From Nonlabens antarcticus (GTDB lineage Bacteria; Bacteroidota; Bacteroidia; Flavobacteriales; Flavobacteriaceae), in contig NZ_JADFCO010000065.1 of the NCBI RefSeq assembly GCF_015356755.1, positions 558,001 through 622,000 of the forward strand: a DNA stretch of 64,000 nt, read 5' to 3'. A program made the position numbers and the translations under genes. Of this stretch, positions 28,527 to 38,015 are shown piece after piece. Position 1 is the stretch's first letter. Each line of letters starts with the position of its first letter. The notes below the pieces were generated by a model. It ran no database searches. It saw only the letters and a program-made list of their open reading frames with translations, and was not told the origin of the DNA.

Positions 28527-28549
28527 CTTTACAAGCCTATCCATATAAA

Positions 28550-29170
28550 ATGAGTCTAAAACGACTTAACATCCGAGGAATTTCATACAGCCAGACTCAA
28601 AATGGTGCGTACGCACTTATTTTAAAAGAATCTGGAGGTAACCGTCAACTGCCTATTGTCATAGGTGCTTTTGAAGCACAAAGTATTGCCATAGCACTTG
28701 AGAAAGAAATCAGTCCACCACGCCCATTGACCCATGATCTTTTTAAAAGTTTTGCAGAGCGCTATGGCATAGTGGTAAAACAAGTGATTATACATAAATT
28801 AGTCGATGGTGTTTTTTACAGCAGTTTGATTTGTGAGAAAGACAAAATTGAAGAAATAATTGATGCGCGCACCAGTGATGCCATTGCTCTAGCTGTTAGA
28901 TTTAAGGCTCCAGTTTTTACCTATGAAAATATACTGGATGAAGCTGGAATCCAGCAACACATGCAAGCCGATAAGGAATTACTGGATACTGACGATGACG
29001 ATCTCGATAGCGATGATATGTTTGAAGAGCTAATCAATTCTGGTACGGAAGAAGAAAATGATTACGCCTCATTATCACTGGAGGAACTCAATAAAATGTT
29101 GAAAGAGGCAGTGGTTAATGAAAATTATGAACTTGCTGCAAGCATTAGAGACGAGATCTCAAGAAGATAA
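28550..29170 (+). CDS. Bifunctional nuclease family protein with UVR motif
   Basis: The ATG at 28550 (MSLKRLNIRGISYSQT) is preferred because the longer ORF would overlap the etfA terminator. The 206-aa product has the BFN domain (about 1-130: LPIVIGAFEAQSIAIALEKE, then DARTSDAIALAVRFKAPVF). An acidic linker (TDDDDLDSDDMFEE) leads to a C-terminal UvrB/UvrC-type motif LNKMLKEAVVNENYELAASI. Members of this family are reported as RNase/DNase; here activity is inferred. It lies 9 bp before the nucleoside transporter gene. Confidence 0.87.
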   Translation: MSLKRLNIRGISYSQTQNGAYALILKESGGNRQLPIVIGAFEAQSIAIALEKEISPPRPLTHDLFKSFAERYGIVVKQVIIHKLVDGVFYSSLICEKDKIEEIIDARTSDAIALAVRFKAPVFTYENILDEAGIQQHMQADKELLDTDDDDLDSDDMFEELINSGTEEENDYASLSLEELNKMLKEAVVNENYELAASIRDEISRR

Positions 29171-29179
29171 TAATTACAT

Positions 29180-30940
29180 ATGAAGATGTTCTACCGCGTT
29201 CTAATAAGTTTTGTGTTTTCAATTTTAATGCTCGCTCCAGCAATTAGTGCAGCGCAAACCGGTCAGGTTTCATTAGAAGGCATTTGGAACAGCAGTGTAT
29301 CAAACCCTGGTGATAAACAAGCTACATTTAAAGGAGTCGCGGTTGATTCCGTAGCTTTTGGTAAAAGTAATTTTACTTATTATTTAGCAGGTGAAGATTC
29401 ATTGCAGAACGCCACTGGAAATTACTTCTATGATCTAAACGAACTGACCTTATATTTTGTAGAACCACAATCAGAACCTAAGCGTTACACGGTTGAAAAC
29501 CTAACCGGCGAATTATTAGTTTATAAAAACGATTCAGAATCTTTTGACTTTTCAAGAACAGTAGAACCTTTAGACGTAGCGGCAGCTACTACCACAAAAG
29601 CAGACTTTGCCATAGATCCATCCATGGGTTTTGGTTTTACGTTTAAGAGTTTCTATCGCGGTATGATCGGGATTGTTTTCATCCTAGGGTTATGTTTTGC
29701 ACTAAGTGCTCACAAACGTAAGATCGATTGGAAGCTTGTCGCTACCGGTCTGGGTTTGCAGATTCTATTTGCCGTATTGGTATTAAAGGTTCCCGCAGTT
29801 GCCTATGTTTTTGATTGGGTTTCTAATAAAGTAGTCGATTTTTTAAATGTCTCTGAAGCTGGTGCCGACTTTGTTTTCGGTAGTTTGATAGACGTCAATT
29901 CCAGTTTGGGATACATATTTGCTTTTAAGGTATTGCCTACTATCGTGTTTTTCTCAGCTTTTACCTCTTTGTTGTATTACTTAGGTATTCTTCAGAAAAT
30001 CGTTTACGTATTTGCCTGGGTAATGAGTAAGACCATGCGTTTGAGTGGATCTGAATCTCTTGCTGCTGCCGCTAATATTTTTATAGGCCAGACGGAAGCG
30101 CCTTTAGTGGTCAAGCCATATCTAGATAAGATGACTAAATCAGAGATATTATGTCTTATGGTCGGTGGAATGGCAACTATTGCTGGTGGTGTCCTTGCTG
30201 CGTTTATTGCATTTCTGGGAGGAGATAGCGATGTTGAAAAAATTATTTTCACAAAACACTTGTTGACTGCCTCTATAATGAGTGCACCAGCAGCGATCAT
30301 TATTGCAAAAATTCTTTTTCCAGAAACTGAAGAAGACAAGATTGACCGTAAACTTGATATTTCCAAGGAGAAAATAGGTTCTAATGTACTAGACGCTATT
30401 TCTAGAGGAACTACTGATGGATTAAAGCTTGCTGTTAATGTAGGTGCCATGCTTCTTGTTTTTACGGCTATCATGGCTGTTCTAAACTGGATGCTGGGGG
30501 ATTTAATAGGAGATCCTACAGGTTTGAATGATAAAATCGTTCAATGGACGGACGGCAGATATACTTCATTTTCCATGCAGTACATCTTAGGAAATCTTTT
30601 TGCCCCAGTCGCATGGCTCATAGGTGTTCCTCTTGAAGATGTTGTAGCAGTAGGACAATTGCTAGGGGAAAAAACAATTCTCAATGAATTCTTTGCCTAC
30701 GCTTCTTTAAGTACGTTAAAGAATACTGGAGTGCTGGTAAATTATAGATCCATCGTTATATCCACCTATGCACTTTGTGGATTTGCAAACTTTGCTTCCA
30801 TCGGTATTCAAATAGGTGGAATAGGAGTTCTCGCTCCTTCTCAAAGGAAAGTTCTTGCAAAATTCGGTATTAGAGCGCTGATAGGAGGGACTTGTGCGGC
30901 TTTACTTACAGCAACTATTGCTGGGATGCTATTTGGTTAG
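29180..30940 (+). CDS. Concentrative nucleoside transporter (NupC/CNT) with secreted N-terminal domain
   Basis: The 586-aa product begins with a signal peptide (APAISAAQT) and a roughly 125-residue beta-rich periplasmic domain. The CNT core starts near residue 150. The core has VLPTIVFFSAFTSLLYYLGI, the substrate/cation motif FIGQTEAPLVVKPYL near residue 305 and GGMATIAGGVLAAF. Near the end is VNYRSIVISTYALCGFANFA. These are signature CNT helices for Na+- or H+-coupled nucleoside uptake across the inner membrane. The extra N-terminal domain is absent from E. coli NupC and seems specific to Bacteroidota. Confidence 0.92.
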   Translation: MKMFYRVLISFVFSILMLAPAISAAQTGQVSLEGIWNSSVSNPGDKQATFKGVAVDSVAFGKSNFTYYLAGEDSLQNATGNYFYDLNELTLYFVEPQSEPKRYTVENLTGELLVYKNDSESFDFSRTVEPLDVAAATTTKADFAIDPSMGFGFTFKSFYRGMIGIVFILGLCFALSAHKRKIDWKLVATGLGLQILFAVLVLKVPAVAYVFDWVSNKVVDFLNVSEAGADFVFGSLIDVNSSLGYIFAFKVLPTIVFFSAFTSLLYYLGILQKIVYVFAWVMSKTMRLSGSESLAAAANIFIGQTEAPLVVKPYLDKMTKSEILCLMVGGMATIAGGVLAAFIAFLGGDSDVEKIIFTKHLLTASIMSAPAAIIIAKILFPETEEDKIDRKLDISKEKIGSNVLDAISRGTTDGLKLAVNVGAMLLVFTAIMAVLNWMLGDLIGDPTGLNDKIVQWTDGRYTSFSMQYILGNLFAPVAWLIGVPLEDVVAVGQLLGEKTILNEFFAYASLSTLKNTGVLVNYRSIVISTYALCGFANFASIGIQIGGIGVLAPSQRKVLAKFGIRALIGGTCAALLTATIAGMLFG

Positions 30941-31057
30941 TAATCAATCAAGTTGGGTATTTGTAAGAAAATTCGCTAAAGTCTTTAAATTTATACAATT
31001 CTGTTAACGTTTATTTATGAACTGGGGTTACATTTACCAATCCTTTGTTAGCACAGA

Positions 31058-31459
31058 ATGATGAAACCAGAATTTATTCAAACACTTGAATTTGGTACTT
31101 TACAGTACTATCGTAATTATGTGATAGGTACTGTAAATGCTGATGTCGTAGTTGATGATGTCACTGGAAAAATAATCATCGATGCGGTGAAGCAACATTT
31201 CGGTAAGCGGCCTATGGTTTATATTTCCAACAGGGAATTTGGTCGTGAAGTAGATCTATCCGTTTACAAGCTTATCGATCCTAAAAAAATGATTGCCATC
31301 GCGATCGTTTCTGCACACCGGGAATCCATCATTCCTACAGCAGGTAAAGAACAAGCGGCCTACAAAGGATCATTCGGTGTATTTAAGTCTCTGGATAGCG
31401 CTGTTTCCTGGGCAGAATCCTTCATTATTGAAGAGGTGACCGAAGACGATAATCATTAA
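31058..31459 (+). CDS. STAS/SpoIIAA-like conserved protein
   Basis: The 133-aa protein has no signal peptide or membrane segment. The alternating strand/helix pattern (GTVNADVVVDDVTGKIIIDA, PMVYISNREFG, MIAIAIVSAHRE, FKSLDSAVSWAESF) fits a single SpoIIAA-like domain. I infer this from pattern, not from a motif. It stands alone upstream of thyA. Function is unknown. Confidence 0.65.
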   Translation: MMKPEFIQTLEFGTLQYYRNYVIGTVNADVVVDDVTGKIIIDAVKQHFGKRPMVYISNREFGREVDLSVYKLIDPKKMIAIAIVSAHRESIIPTAGKEQAAYKGSFGVFKSLDSAVSWAESFIIEEVTEDDNH

Positions 31460-31585
31460 GTTTTTCAATTAAAATTTAGGGTATTACTCTAATTCATTAC
31501 GATTAGGGTTGTATTACTTTTTCTTATTTTCATACTTTGAAATTAGATGTCTTTTTTCAAAATGAAATAGGATAACAAATATCGT

Positions 31586-32410
31586 ATGAAACAGTATCAA
31601 GATCTTCTCAAGCATATTTTAGAAACAGGAACTGATAAAGGTGATCGCACTGGAACGGGAACCCGCAGCGTATTTGGACATCAGATGCGTTTTGATTTGA
31701 ATGAGGGATTTCCCCTGGTAACCACTAAAAAGGTTCACCTAAAAAGTATAATTCACGAATTATTATGGTTGCTCAAGGGCGATACTAATATCGCTTACCT
31801 AAAAGAAAACGGTGTTCGCATCTGGAACGAATGGGCAGATGAGAATGGTGATTTAGGTCCTGTTTACGGTCATCAATGGCGCAACTGGAACAGTGAAGGA
31901 ATTGATCAGATAAAGGAAGTGATTCACACGCTCAAAACTAATCCTAACAGCCGCCGCATGATGGTAACGGCCTGGAATCCCAGCGTGATGCCAGATACAA
32001 GTGTCAGTTTTTCTGAGAATGTAGCAAACGGCAAGGCAGCTTTACCACCTTGCCACGCATTTTTTCAATTTTATGTGGCAGATAATAAACTAAGCTGTCA
32101 ATTGTACCAGCGCAGTGCTGACGTGTTTTTGGGCGTACCATTTAATATCGCTAGTTATGCGTTACTGACGATGATGATGGCACTGGTCTGTGGCTTTGAG
32201 TATGGTGATTTCATTCACACTTTTGGCGATGTACATATTTATTCAAATCATCGAGATCAAATTGATCTGCAGTTGTCCAGAGAACCTAAATCCTTACCTA
32301 CTATGAAATTGAACCGGGAGATTAAAGATATTTTCGATTTCAAATTTGAGGATTTCACGTTAGAGAATTATGATCCACACGCTGCGATAAAAGGAGCTGT
32401 TGCAATATGA
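31586..32410 (+). CDS. thyA: Thymidylate synthase
   Basis: This folate-dependent enzyme converts dUMP to dTMP. The 274-aa product has the dUMP/folate segments [26 protein letters not shown] and [11 protein letters not shown]. The catalytic Cys156 is in [12 protein letters not shown], and [20 protein letters not shown] and [10 protein letters not shown] follow. Compared with E. coli ThyA, the loop between the conserved WN and PPCH is about 13 residues longer. Classical ThyA, so no need for ThyX. Confidence 0.98.
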   Translation: MKQYQDLLKHILETGTDKGDRTGTGTRSVFGHQMRFDLNEGFPLVTTKKVHLKSIIHELLWLLKGDTNIAYLKENGVRIWNEWADENGDLGPVYGHQWRNWNSEGIDQIKEVIHTLKTNPNSRRMMVTAWNPSVMPDTSVSFSENVANGKAALPPCHAFFQFYVADNKLSCQLYQRSADVFLGVPFNIASYALLTMMMALVCGFEYGDFIHTFGDVHIYSNHRDQIDLQLSREPKSLPTMKLNREIKDIFDFKFEDFTLENYDPHAAIKGAVAI

Positions 32411-32445
32411 TATAGGCTTCAAATCCAGCTGATTATAGAGTTTTC

Positions 32446-32459
32446 GCTTTCGCGAAAGC
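32446..32459. repeat. Palindrome GCTTTCGCGAAAGC after thyA
   Basis: Perfect core 36 bp past the thyA stop, extended to the full 20-bp TTCGCTTTCGCGAAAGCGAA and followed by TTTT on the plus strand, so it could double as a terminator hairpin. Confidence 0.95.
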
Positions 32460-32560
32460 GAACTTTTAAACAAACTACAGCATATTTCTAATAGGCTGTT
32501 TAACGTGAGCTTAACGAGCATAGAAATATACTTCTCGACTAAAGCTATTAAATTTGATAG

Positions 32561-33715
32561 ATGAACCTTCTTGATTTATTTATTCAGACCAGATCTGATT
32601 CCGAAATCTTATGCAAACCCCTAGAAACAGAGGATTATGTTGTGCAACCTATTGTAGATGTATCACCACCTAAATGGCATCTTGCACATACTACCTGGTT
32701 CTTTGAAGAATTTTTGCTGGTCCCTTATCTTAAAGATTATCAGCGTTTTGACAAGCGTTATGCCTACGTTTTCAATAGTTATTACGAGAGTATGGGTAAA
32801 AGAGTAGTTCGTACAGATCGAGGCAATCTTTCCAGGCCTAGTGTTAAAGATGTTTATGCGTACCGGCAGCACGTCACTAACGCGATGAAATCGTTGTTAA
32901 ATCAAGGATTGTCAGAGGAGATGAAGCCTGTTTTAGAAATAGGAATTCATCATGAAAAGCAACATCAAGAATTGTTGCTAACTGATATCAAGTATATTTT
33001 AGGAAATAATCCTTTACAACCTATTTATGGTTCTAGAAAGGATGAGGTTTTAGTAGAAGATATAGAATCAAAATTGATTTCTATAAAAGAGGGAATTTAT
33101 GAAATAGGCCATGCCAGTGATTCTTTCTGCTATGATAATGAATTACCTAAGCACCGCGTTTTTCTGGAGCCCTATGCCATTTCTAACAAACTAGTGACTA
33201 ATGCAGAGTGGATGGAATTTATGGCATACGGCGGCTATGAGAACGCTTTGATCTGGCATACAGAAGGATGGGACTGGGTGAAAAAGAATAAGGTAAACGC
33301 ACCTATGTATTGGTTCAACGATGATGGTAAATGGGTCAATTATTTATTATCAGGTTCAGAGAATATCAATCCTGATGCGGCAGTAACACATATTTGTTAT
33401 TATGAAGCTTTCGCTTTTGCACAATGGAAGGGAATGCGATTGCCTACAGAGTTTGAATGGGAAATCGCACAAGACAAATTCTCGTGGGGCAGCCGCTGGG
33501 AATGGACAGAGAGTGCCTATTTACCCTATCCTAATTATCAAAAACCAGACGGAGCATTAGGAGAATATAATGGAAAGTTTATGGTGAATCAAAAAGTGTT
33601 GCGTGGTGCTTCTATCGCAACTGCAACAAACCATGAACGATCGACTTACAGAAATTTTTTCCATCCTTATTTGAGATGGCAATTTACCGGCCTAAGACTG
33701 GCTAAATCTTTATGA
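32561..33715 (+). CDS. egtB: EgtB-type non-haem iron sulfoxide synthase
   Basis: EgtB joins hercynine (trimethyl-histidine) to a cysteine thiol through C-S bond formation with O2 on the way to ergothioneine. The 384-aa product has an N-terminal DinB-like iron domain with WHLAHTTWFFEEF (His43) and IHHEKQHQELLLTD (His131, His135), matching the three-His iron site. A C-terminal FGE-sulfatase-like domain follows (WMEFMAYGGY ... WKGMRLPTEFEWEIA ... RWEWTESAY). It is shorter than the ~430-aa mycobacterial enzyme. Its stop overlaps the egtD start (ATGA). Confidence 0.88.
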   Translation: MNLLDLFIQTRSDSEILCKPLETEDYVVQPIVDVSPPKWHLAHTTWFFEEFLLVPYLKDYQRFDKRYAYVFNSYYESMGKRVVRTDRGNLSRPSVKDVYAYRQHVTNAMKSLLNQGLSEEMKPVLEIGIHHEKQHQELLLTDIKYILGNNPLQPIYGSRKDEVLVEDIESKLISIKEGIYEIGHASDSFCYDNELPKHRVFLEPYAISNKLVTNAEWMEFMAYGGYENALIWHTEGWDWVKKNKVNAPMYWFNDDGKWVNYLLSGSENINPDAAVTHICYYEAFAFAQWKGMRLPTEFEWEIAQDKFSWGSRWEWTESAYLPYPNYQKPDGALGEYNGKFMVNQKVLRGASIATATNHERSTYRNFFHPYLRWQFTGLRLAKSL

Positions 33716-34680
33716 CTAAAAAAGAATTATTCCAATACGACTTTGAACAACATGTTAGAGAAGGATTAAGTGCCTATCCCAAATTTCTAAGTTCAAAATA
33801 TATCTATGATGATAAAGGGGATAAGCTGTTCCAACAGATTATGGCTCTTCCTGAATATTACCTTACTAATTCAGAGTATAACATCATTGACAAATTTAAA
33901 ACAGAGCTGCGCAAAGAATTTGAAACCAGTACCACAGGTTTTGACTTGATTGAGTTAGGTGCGGGTGATGGTAAAAAAACAAAATTGCTGCTGCGGGAAC
34001 TTTGTGAAAACCAGATTAACTTCACCTATAAACCTATTGACATTAGCCAAAATTCTATTGACGAGTTGAGCGCTAACCTTTTAGATCTGTTTCCAGATCT
34101 GGATGTTCAAGGAGAACAGGGAATGTATTTTAAGGTTCTAGGCGAACTTGCTCATTACAATAAACGACCGAAAGTAATTATTGTCTTGGGTTCTAATATT
34201 GGGAACCTGCAACATCCAGAAGCTATTGACTTTTTAACCAAATTGAAAGATGTCATGGCTCCCAATGATTACTTATTTATGGGGTTTGATCAAAAGAAGG
34301 ATCCACTGACGATTCAAAATGCTTATGCGGACTCACAAGGGGTTACCCAAGAATTCAACCGTAATTTACTGCATCGCATCAATAAAGAAATGGATGCCGA
34401 TTTTTCCGTGGACAAATTTGAACATTGGGAAGCTTACGATCCTGAAACAGGAACGGCTAAAAGTTACTTGTTAGCCACAGAAATTTGTGAGGTGCACATA
34501 GGGAAATTAGATCTGAGCGTTGGTTTTAAAAAATGGGAAACTATCCATACAGAAATCTCCCAAAAATATGATGACGACATCGTTGAATGGCTCGCCCATA
34601 AATCAGGGCTTCAAGTGAAAAAGCATTACGAGGATGATGCAAAATATTTTAAAGATTATTTGATGCAAGTAAAAGCATAA
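33712..34680 (+). CDS. egtD: L-histidine N-alpha-methyltransferase EgtD
   Basis: This SAM-dependent enzyme trimethylates histidine to hercynine. The 322-aa product has KYIYDDKGDKLFQQIMALPE near residue 28, YYLTNSEYNII, and the SAM-binding ELGAGDGKKTKLLL near residue 83. ITVLGSNIGNL-like (VIIVLGSNIGNL) and FMGFDQKKDP follow. These are EgtD family marks. It overlaps egtB by 4 bp, so translational coupling is likely. egtA, egtC and egtE are absent nearby, suggesting a short pathway that uses cysteine directly. Confidence 0.92.
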   Translation: MTKKELFQYDFEQHVREGLSAYPKFLSSKYIYDDKGDKLFQQIMALPEYYLTNSEYNIIDKFKTELRKEFETSTTGFDLIELGAGDGKKTKLLLRELCENQINFTYKPIDISQNSIDELSANLLDLFPDLDVQGEQGMYFKVLGELAHYNKRPKVIIVLGSNIGNLQHPEAIDFLTKLKDVMAPNDYLFMGFDQKKDPLTIQNAYADSQGVTQEFNRNLLHRINKEMDADFSVDKFEHWEAYDPETGTAKSYLLATEICEVHIGKLDLSVGFKKWETIHTEISQKYDDDIVEWLAHKSGLQVKKHYEDDAKYFKDYLMQVKA

Positions 34681-34755
34681 CTTAAAATTCCAAAAATCAT
34701 TAATTTGAGGTTTTGTTGACAGAATAACGATGCTGTGTCGATTATCTTTAGGAGT

Positions 34756-35034
34756 ATGAAAGCAACATGGAACAATAAGGTCATCGCTGAAAGTGACGAC
34801 ACCGTAGTAATCGAGAATAACCATTACTTCCCGGAATCAAGTATCAAGAAGGAATTTTTTGAAAAAACGGAAACAACCAGCAGCTGTCCTTGGAAAGGCA
34901 AAGCAAATTATTACTCGCTAGAAGTTGATGGAGAAACAAATAAGGATGCTGCCTGGTACTATGCAGAGCCTAAACCAGCAGCTAAGGAAATTAAGAATCA
35001 CGTGGCTTTTTGGAAAGGTGTGGAGGTAACATAA
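34756..35034 (+). CDS. DUF427 domain protein
   Basis: The ATG at 34756 follows an AGGAG ribosome-binding site, so I use it rather than a GTG 21 bp earlier. The 92-aa product is a single DUF427 beta-tent domain: MKATWNNKVIAESDDTVVIE, CPWKGKANYYSLEVDG and AAWYYAEPKPAAKEIKNHVA with F-W-K-G-V. It lies 75 bp after egtD on the same strand. Function is unknown. Confidence 0.85.
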   Translation: MKATWNNKVIAESDDTVVIENNHYFPESSIKKEFFEKTETTSSCPWKGKANYYSLEVDGETNKDAAWYYAEPKPAAKEIKNHVAFWKGVEVT

Positions 35035-35093
35035 AAGTTCTTCGAGCCTAATTCTTAGTTGTAATCCTTAAACATATTTTGAAAAAAAGTCTT

Positions 35094-35261
35094 ATGAATT
35101 TTATTAGAATCGTTGGAGTTCTGTTATTGATCACAGCAATCGTGCTACAAGTCACATTAGAACACGATGCAGTAGATTTCGTAAGTGGTATTTTAGTAGG
35201 TTCAGGATTAATATTTGCAATAACAGGTCGGTTTAGATCACGGAAGAAGCAGGTTATTTGA
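35094..35261 (+). CDS. Small two-helix membrane protein
   Basis: From ATG 35094 (a TTG at 35079 is the alternative) the product is about 55 aa. It has hydrophobic segments FIRIVGVLLLITAIVLQVTL and SGILVGSGLIFAITG and a basic tail (RFRSRKKQ). Too small to classify; plausible inner-membrane protein. Confidence 0.5.
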   Translation: MNFIRIVGVLLLITAIVLQVTLEHDAVDFVSGILVGSGLIFAITGRFRSRKKQVI

Positions 35262-35639
35262 TGTTTTTCCCAAACATTGAGTTATCGAAATAGATTCAGT
35301 TGATTCTCAATTTTTGACTGTGCTACACCCATTCCAGTCTTACACTCTAACGACGCTCAGCGCAGCGGCTTAAGGGTAGTAGTTTTATATTTCTAAGATA
35401 CTAGTTTTGTTAATGCCTAATTACCGGTAAATTCAGTTTATTTCAGATTTTTTTTGCAAAACCGCAAATGAACCTGTTTTACTTGAGGCTCCTTGCTGAG
35501 CTTGTCGAAGTGGAAATACTGAAGGCAACATGTATTCTATAAGATTGCAAAACTCTCAATTTTGAGTTAAGTCCATTCAATATCCGTTCATCGAGAGCTT
35601 GAGCTTATAAAACATCTTTTATTTTAACTGCTAACTCTT
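35262..35639. other. Intergenic region, little recognised
   Basis: No gene seen. It includes GCTGAGCTTGTCGAAGTG at 35495-35512, a sequence that resembles a short dispersed motif found in many bacterial intergenic regions; only one copy is in this window. Confidence 0.5.
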
Positions 35640-36329
35640 TTACACCACGATCAACTTATACCCATAACCTCTCACATTTACAATTTCAATCTGTGGGTCA
35701 TCTGCGAGTTTCTTGCGCAACTTTGATATAAATACATCCATGCTGCGACCAGTGAAAAAATCATTGCTACCCCATAATTTTTCAAGGATATAAGCACGGT
35801 CGAGTACTTTATTTTTATTTTGAAATAAATGAAACAGCAAATGCGCTTCTCTGTGGGTAAGCTTAACGGGTTCTTCCTTTTTAAAGGATAGTTTTTGTTG
35901 TGGGAAATTGAATTCAAATGCTCCTATAATAAAGCTATCGGCAGATTGTTGCGTGTTTTTACGATCTAAAAGATTGTGAATGCGCACGATCAACTCTTCC
36001 ATGGAGAATGGTTTTTTGATATAGTCATTTCCACCTATATGAAAACCGTGAAGAACGTCTTCCGTTTGTGATTTTGCGGTTAGGAAGATGATGGGAATGG
36101 TTTCGTTTTGTTGTCTGATCTTCTTTGCCAATTCAAACCCATCAAGCAGCGGCATCATCACGTCCAGCACGAGAATGTCAAACTCGGATTTTTTGAAGCT
36201 TTCTAATGCAATTTTTCCATTTTCGCATAAGGTGACTTGCAAGTCCCGCGTTTCCAGACTTTCTTTAACGATCATCGCTAGGGAAGGTTCATCTTCCGCC
36301 AGCAACACTTTTATAGGAAGATTATTCAT
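35640..36329 (-). CDS. OmpR-family response regulator
   Basis: The 229-aa cytoplasmic regulator has a receiver domain with acidic pocket AEDE (11-14), phospho-acceptor Asp56 in LVLDVMMPLLDG and Lys in NDYIKKPFSMEE. A C-terminal winged helix follows, with LTHREAHLLFHLFQNKNKVL and the recognition part MDVFISKLRKKL. Its start overlaps the end of the histidine kinase gene by 8 bp. OmpR-type regulators bind direct repeats spaced 10-11 bp, which matches the GTTAAC modules upstream of the kinase operon and of two GLPGLI genes. Confidence 0.95.
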   Translation of the reverse strand: MNNLPIKVLLAEDEPSLAMIVKESLETRDLQVTLCENGKIALESFKKSEFDILVLDVMMPLLDGFELAKKIRQQNETIPIIFLTAKSQTEDVLHGFHIGGNDYIKKPFSMEELIVRIHNLLDRKNTQQSADSFIIGAFEFNFPQQKLSFKKEEPVKLTHREAHLLFHLFQNKNKVLDRAYILEKLWGSNDFFTGRSMDVFISKLRKKLADDPQIEIVNVRGYGYKLIVV

Positions 36330-37881
36330 GTGGAAGATGGATTTTAAAAGTGGTAGGATTTAATGATACCGTTATGCTGCCTCCATGCTTTTCAATAATG
36401 GCTTTGGTATAAAACAAGCCTATACCGTACCCTTTAATGTTGTGCTGGTCACCTTGAGGAACTCGGTAGAACTTCTCAAAAAGGTGTTTTACATCTTTTG
36501 GCTTGAGACGGTCACCGTTATCACTTATAGATAATAAGATCTCTTTATTATTTAAGACAACCGTCAATTTTATAATCGAGCCTCCATACTTAATGGCATT
36601 ATCTAACAAGTTATTGATGGCATTCTCGATATGAAACTCATCACCATAAAACTCAACGGGAACATCTGGAAGAGCTAGCTCCATTGTTTTTTCAGTTATG
36701 GATCTATAGCGATTGACTGACTCTTCAATAATTGCACTCAAACTAAGCTTCGTTTTCTGTAGCGCTAGTTGTTCACTATCTACAGTTGCCGTTTCCAGTA
36801 GTTTTTCCACCATTAGATTTAGTTTAGTCAACTGTTCCCGTCCTACATTTAAATACCGGTTTGATTTTTCCCAATCTCCTGCGGTCGTAAAATTCTGAAC
36901 GCCTTCCAATGCAGCGCTCGCCGTGGCAATAGGAGTTTTGAACTCGTGAGTAATGTTAGAAATCAGGTCGTTTTTGATAAGACTCAGCTGTTTTTGTTTA
37001 CGGATGATAAATAACATGTAGAAAAGGCAAAAGATCACGCCGCAGATCAAAAGAAACGAAAGCGATAGTCCTGCAAGGTTCCGTTTGAAAAGGGTTGTTT
37101 CTTGACCGGAATAAAGCATTTTGAGCTTAGTGTTATTATACAATTGTGGATTATTACTTTCTACTTCATAATCACCGTTAAGGTTACCTATTTCAAAATC
37201 ATCCTCTCCGTCGTTGTATTTAAAACCATTGCTGATCTGGATATCATTCTTTTTCAAAGTTAGATCCATTAGACTGTCCAATGATTTAAGATCTAAACTA
37301 TTGGTTGAAAACGATAAGGTGAATCTTTTGTCGATTTTACTTAGCTCTCCAGAAAACGTGTCGTCTGAAATAGCAATTTTCGATATTGATACGTTATCAC
37401 CGGACTCCAAGGAATCTTTCACTCCCAGAAACCGCTTCATTTTTACGCCTACATCCTCTTTATCCTTTTTCGAATCTTTAATATTTGTATCTAAAAACTT
37501 TGATTTCTTAATGGTAACGTTGTCGTTTTTCTCTGGGAATTTGATAGAGTCATCCTCAATCCTCAAATATTCTGAGGATTTAAGATTCTTACTCCTCGTT
37601 TCATTACTCTTTGTTGAGAGAGAAATCATATTGTTAATTAAGGAATCCACTCTTCGTTCCGGTAACTCTCCATCCGCGCTTAAGAAGCCCATTGTACTTT
37701 TTTTTGCAGTATTTGTAAAATAATCTGAAACGGTAAGGTCAAATGAGGTTTTGATATCACGATCGAGCTGGCGTTTACTCTCTTCATAGTTTTTGAAAAC
37801 CCAGTATAGCTGTATTGATAGCGTTATGGCAATCACGACGCTCATGAGGACCAATAAAAATCTATATCTATTATGATTCAT
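36322..37881 (-). CDS. Sensor histidine kinase
   Basis: The 519-aa inner-membrane kinase has TM1 near residues 8-29 and a large, Asp/Ser/Lys-rich periplasmic sensor of about 240 residues. TM2 is near 270-293. The dimerisation domain has His312 in SNITHEFKTPIATA. The ATPase domain has N-box ENAINNLLDNAIKYGG, G1 ISDNGDR and G2 GYGIGLFYTKAIIEKHGG. It is first in a kinase-regulator operon, transcribed away from the redoxin gene. The shared 134-bp gap holds a three-box GTTAAC module 40 bp from the kinase start. Confidence 0.95.
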   Translation of the reverse strand: MNHNRYRFLLVLMSVVIAITLSIQLYWVFKNYEESKRQLDRDIKTSFDLTVSDYFTNTAKKSTMGFLSADGELPERRVDSLINNMISLSTKSNETRSKNLKSSEYLRIEDDSIKFPEKNDNVTIKKSKFLDTNIKDSKKDKEDVGVKMKRFLGVKDSLESGDNVSISKIAISDDTFSGELSKIDKRFTLSFSTNSLDLKSLDSLMDLTLKKNDIQISNGFKYNDGEDDFEIGNLNGDYEVESNNPQLYNNTKLKMLYSGQETTLFKRNLAGLSLSFLLICGVIFCLFYMLFIIRKQKQLSLIKNDLISNITHEFKTPIATASAALEGVQNFTTAGDWEKSNRYLNVGREQLTKLNLMVEKLLETATVDSEQLALQKTKLSLSAIIEESVNRYRSITEKTMELALPDVPVEFYGDEFHIENAINNLLDNAIKYGGSIIKLTVVLNNKEILLSISDNGDRLKPKDVKHLFEKFYRVPQGDQHNIKGYGIGLFYTKAIIEKHGGSITVSLNPTTFKIHLPHE

Positions 37882-37920
37882 ACGGTAAAGGTGCTCTTTT
37901 CCCGCGGTATGAAAAAATCG

Positions 37921-37976
37921 GTTAACACTCGTTAACGGTCGTTAACTTAGGTAGGTATTAAAACATTCCATCTTTG
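37921..37976 (+). promoter_or_regulatory. GTTAAC triple-box operator and promoter, module 1
   Basis: GTTAAC at 37921, 37931 and 37941 (period exactly 10 bp), then after 22 bp CATCTTTG at 37969-37976. Orientation of the promoter part points to the redoxin gene at 38016; the boxes also lie 40 bp upstream of the divergent kinase gene, so autoregulation is possible. Confidence 0.8.
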
Positions 37977-38015
37977 GTTAATCAAAATTATACTAAAACA
38001 TAAAACCACATTAAA

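Noticed and set aside
33410-33424. GCTTTCGCTTTTGC in egtB, resembling the palindrome
   Set aside because: Several mismatches and no self-complementarity; it encodes a normal part of the FGE-sulfatase domain.
35495-35512. GCTGAGCTTGTCGAAGTG, similar to a widespread intergenic motif
   Set aside because: Only one copy here, so no repeat family can be supported from this window.
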